A stretch of 64,000 bases of DNA from Brugia malayi (Eukaryota; Nematoda; Chromadorea; Rhabditida; Onchocercidae). The position numbers and the translations under genes were made by a program. Shown piece by piece: positions 61,401 through 64,000 of this stretch. The notes under the pieces are model-generated. The model worked only from the letters and a program-made list of their open reading frames with translations, was not told the origin of the DNA and ran no database searches. The DNA is taken from the NCBI RefSeq assembly GCF_000002995.4, contig NW_025062479.1, positions 18,100,721 through 18,164,720 on the forward strand, given 5' to 3'. How positions within the stretch are numbered: position 1 is the first letter of the stretch; each line of letters starts with the position of its first letter.

Positions 61401-64000
61401 ATGTTCACAGAGAACTTAAACTTCATAAAAAAAAATAAATGAATAAAAAAAAAATAAAAAAAAAAAAGGGCTAATGTATTCATATCATATAACGAACAGG
61501 TTAGCGTTAAATCTCAAAAGGTATTTTTTTCTCGCAAAGTTAATTCAAATTAAGAGTAAATGGTAGTTGATTAAAAAGTTGTTCAGAGCAGGAATTCAGT
61601 TCATCGGTCTGACAGGAAGTAATTAAGTCATCTAAGCTTAACACAACAGTGCACAAAAATGGCAATGGCAGCAGAAATACCTGGGAGACATGAAAATGTC
61701 TCGCCTTCACTGGACCACTTCCCATATAAACACTTGACAGTATTATGTACCCCGGATGGTCGATAGCCCTCATTACATTCATATCGCGCAAATGCTCCGT
61801 GCGACGATTTTGTGAATACAACTTTGGCATTTGGCATTCTTGGTGGCCAAGATTTGCATCGCACTTGAACAGAAGCAATTTGTAAAAATTGTAATTTCAA
61901 ATAAGTTTAAAAATTCCTTGTTATCTGTTGGCATATTTAAATCAAAGAATAATATTAAACAATTTTCAGGAGTAAAATCACGTATATAACAGCGCGATTC
62001 TTGCTAAAAAAAGGTATGTATGAGAATAATCATAATGATCTTTCTTTGGTAAAATAAATGAAAGACCTGGTATGCAAGTTGGCATATGTGACCAAGTACC
62101 ATTTCGACAGACTATAGTCGTTTCCATTTCAGCTATTTCATGCTTTGGTGCACACTCTACTCTCAGTCGTTCTCCGTGTAAAGCAAGCTGTGAAGGTATA
62201 TGGTTAACAACGTGTCCATCGCTTATTTCAGGTATACGGCACCCACCTAAATTTTAAAGAATACTGGTCATAGTTTTTGAATAAAAAACAATTATTTAGC
62301 TAAACTCACATGATTTTTTATAATAAAGAAATTTAATCGAATGTGCTGTCATCAATTGTACTACCAATGCAAAATGTTATAATTAATGGTCTAGCATCTT
62401 TTTCAAAGGTATAATATATTAAGGGGGAAAGAGAATTGGAACGAAAATAATATATTATTTAAAGTTGAAACTGATCATATTTAAAAAAGCACTTAAACAA
62501 ATAGGCATTGGATTTGACCAGCGTGCATCGTCTTCACATTTTGCATAAGGTGCACCAATGTGATTCATTCCTTCTAAACAACGAAACACAACAACTGCTC
62601 CGAAATGCGTGTCATCACCTTCGATGTATCCATTGTGTAGTTGAGGCAGTGGTGGGCATCGAATTTCTCAAACAAATTCCGTGATTTACTAATCTTTTAA
62701 AATTTTTATCAATGCATTTATTGGTTTTTTTAGTTCTTTTTTATTTTGTAGAAATTTAAAACTTCTCTCTTATGTCTCTGTTTTTCCTTTTTCTTTCTTC
62801 TTATAGGCACTTTTGAAACCAGAAAAAGTCTCTCAACTAACCTTCACAAGTTGGTTCATTACCACCCCAAACACCTTCGGCAAGACATATCCTCTGCACC
62901 TGACCAACAAGTCGGTAACCTGTTTTGCATGAATATGTGATACGAGACTGATAAGTCAATGAACTACCAAGTACTTTGCCATGCAGTGGATCCGATGGTC
63001 TTTTACATTCCGTTGCTGAAAAACTAAATGCATTAAAAAATTATCCGAAATATCTCGTTACAAATTTCATTAACAGGTCTTGTTACAGTGAAATAGGTCT
63101 ACAAAAAAAAAAGCTACCGCAAATTTAAAAATTTACCTTTGCAGTGAGGTACTTGAGCACTCCATTGTCCGCTGTTCAAGCAACGAAGTGTTGGTGATCC
63201 AATCAACTGATAACCGGGAAGACATACTATTTCAACTGTGTGTGGATAATAGTATAGTTCTCCTTTCCGCACTCCGTTCATGATATTCCCCGGATCGGGA
63301 CAGCTCCGAGCTATATAAAATATGGATGATGGAGATAGTATATAAAATGTCCCGGCTATTAGACCTAAAGCTTATTTTAAAGATTTGTTTTTTTAAAAAA
63401 AGACTTGATCAAATGCAGTACTAAGTATAGTGATCTAATCTAAAAGATTAAAAGCAAAATAATTTAAGAAACGGAATGTATACCTCGACACCGTAAATCT
63501 GGACCAAACCATTGCGCTGCTTTTTCTCGATTCAGTAAACATTTTGCTATCGTTATTCCTTTATTGTTATAACGATGATAACCTGACACGCAATTGTAAT
63601 GCACTTCGGTCTCTAGCTCATATTGACCGCTGTATGAATTGCCATCATGTTGTGCATAAGGTATTTCTGGTGGTGGACCGCACTTTTCTGCAATTTTTCT
63701 TGTTTTACAAATTTCCCAAATCAAAAACCAACAATTTCTTGCATCTCTGTAATGTTGTGAATCCGTATCCCTTAACTTCATATCTAAGGCTACTAACAAA
63801 AGCAGAAATGAAAAACTTGTCATTCAGGTCATCAACAGTAATATAACATTGTCATCGATTAGTTGACGAACATAAAACGAAGTATTACTCACTTAGTAAT
63901 CTGCACTCAGGCTTAGTACCACTCCATTCACGATTTGCTTGACAACGTCGTTGTGATGGACCAACTAACACATATCCCTCATTACAACCATACTCTGCAT
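55479..64000 (-). CDS. Large sushi (CCP) plus Ig protein, Hikaru genki-like; 5' end outside window
   Basis: Twenty-two exons close in phase on the minus strand: 63893-64000 (partial), 63484-63687, 63137-63310, 62842-63015, 62493-62666, 62067-62246, 61681-61863, 61245-61414, 60885-61073, 60531-60633, 60208-60405, 59945-60103, 59469-59696, 58609-58751, 58181-58283, 57731-57829, 57470-57607, 57001-57221, 56815-56908, 56532-56711, 56093-56269, 55820-55996, 55479-55687; the first one listed is cut by the window edge. The product has about 14 CCP modules (four Cys, Gly and Trp before the last Cys), one Ig domain, four more CCPs and a short tail ending SIDKSQ. The order CCP/Ig/CCP and secreted style resemble Hikaru genki and the CCP protein LEV-9, which organise cholinergic synapses; that role is inferred. 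A polybasic IRRRRSVE at about 60961-60985 may be a furin site. The exact family assignment is uncertain; the domain content is clear. Confidence 0.88.
56815..57221 (-). other. Immunoglobulin domain of the CCP/Ig protein (two exons)
   Basis: Exons 57001-57221 and 56815-56908. The first Cys is in LRLQCLFPR, followed by the core Trp in PRWEVS. After the intron comes [16 protein letters not shown], the classical D-x-G-x-F-x-C end of an Ig fold, and NTVKIIVK as the last strand. The intron uses a TTTTTAAG acceptor. No CCP signature occurs inside. Confidence 0.85.
58386..58443. repeat. Two adjacent perfect inverted repeats (hairpins) in an intron
   Basis: 58386-58406 has 10-bp arms (AAAGCTTGAT and ATCAAGCTTT) around one base. 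58407-58443 has 18-bp arms (ATCAAG-T9-GAT and its complement) around one base. They abut without spacing and share the TTGATAATCAA-like centre. They lie in the intron between exons 58609-58751 and 58181-58283 of the CCP/Ig gene. Confidence 0.9.

Overview
The window is nuclear DNA of a nematode, most probably a filarial (clade III, Onchocercidae-like) worm. The evidence is the strong A+T bias, genes split into many exons by introns of about 70 bp to 3 kb, probable SL trans-splice acceptors just upstream of start codons, and proteins that align with metazoan and nematode orthologues. I found no bacterial genes, rRNA, tRNA, CRISPR array or intact transposon. All exon models were built by hand from reading frame, splice signals and remembered protein families. 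The phase-closed totals (exon lengths divisible by three) are the main internal check.

Layout, left to right. Exportin-5 (+, 5' end outside the window, stop at 7766) converges on a small alpha-helical gene (-, 8322-9414). Next is a CAB-1/NPDC1 membrane protein gene (-, 10131-15545) and about 5 kb without a convincing gene. ALG2 mannosyltransferase (+, 20489-24302) follows, then a GT31 galactosyltransferase-like gene (-, 25235-28487) that diverges from ribosomal protein L30 (+, 28874-29976). A run of plus-strand genes comes next: uridine-cytidine kinase (31266-32784), ERV1/ALR sulfhydryl oxidase (33444-34390), a haem-regulated-type eIF2alpha kinase (35267-40970), the Rab geranylgeranyltransferase beta subunit (42581-47056), a LIN-32/atonal bHLH factor (49367-50636) and GMP reductase (53029-55167). 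The last 8.5 kb is the 3' part of a large minus-strand gene encoding a chain of about 18 sushi (CCP) domains with one Ig domain inserted, resembling Hikaru genki-type synaptic matrix proteins.

Most genes are housekeeping: small-RNA precursor export, N-glycan assembly, ribosome, nucleotide salvage (UCK and GMPR), mitochondrial disulphide relay, Rab prenylation. Three are neuronal: CAB-1, LIN-32 and the CCP/Ig protein. They are not an obvious functional cluster, although some plus-strand genes are close enough to be operonic in a nematode.

The points most worth a second look are: the eIF2alpha kinase of HRI type, a class not known from C. elegans, which carries one in-frame stop in its activation loop; the presence of exportin-5, reported missing from C. 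elegans; a perfect 68-bp direct repeat bracketing one exon of the GT31 gene; the Ig domain buried in a long CCP chain with uniformly phase-1 exons; two adjacent perfect hairpins in an intron of that gene; and several GC-AG introns. I did not find a clearly new multi-gene system.
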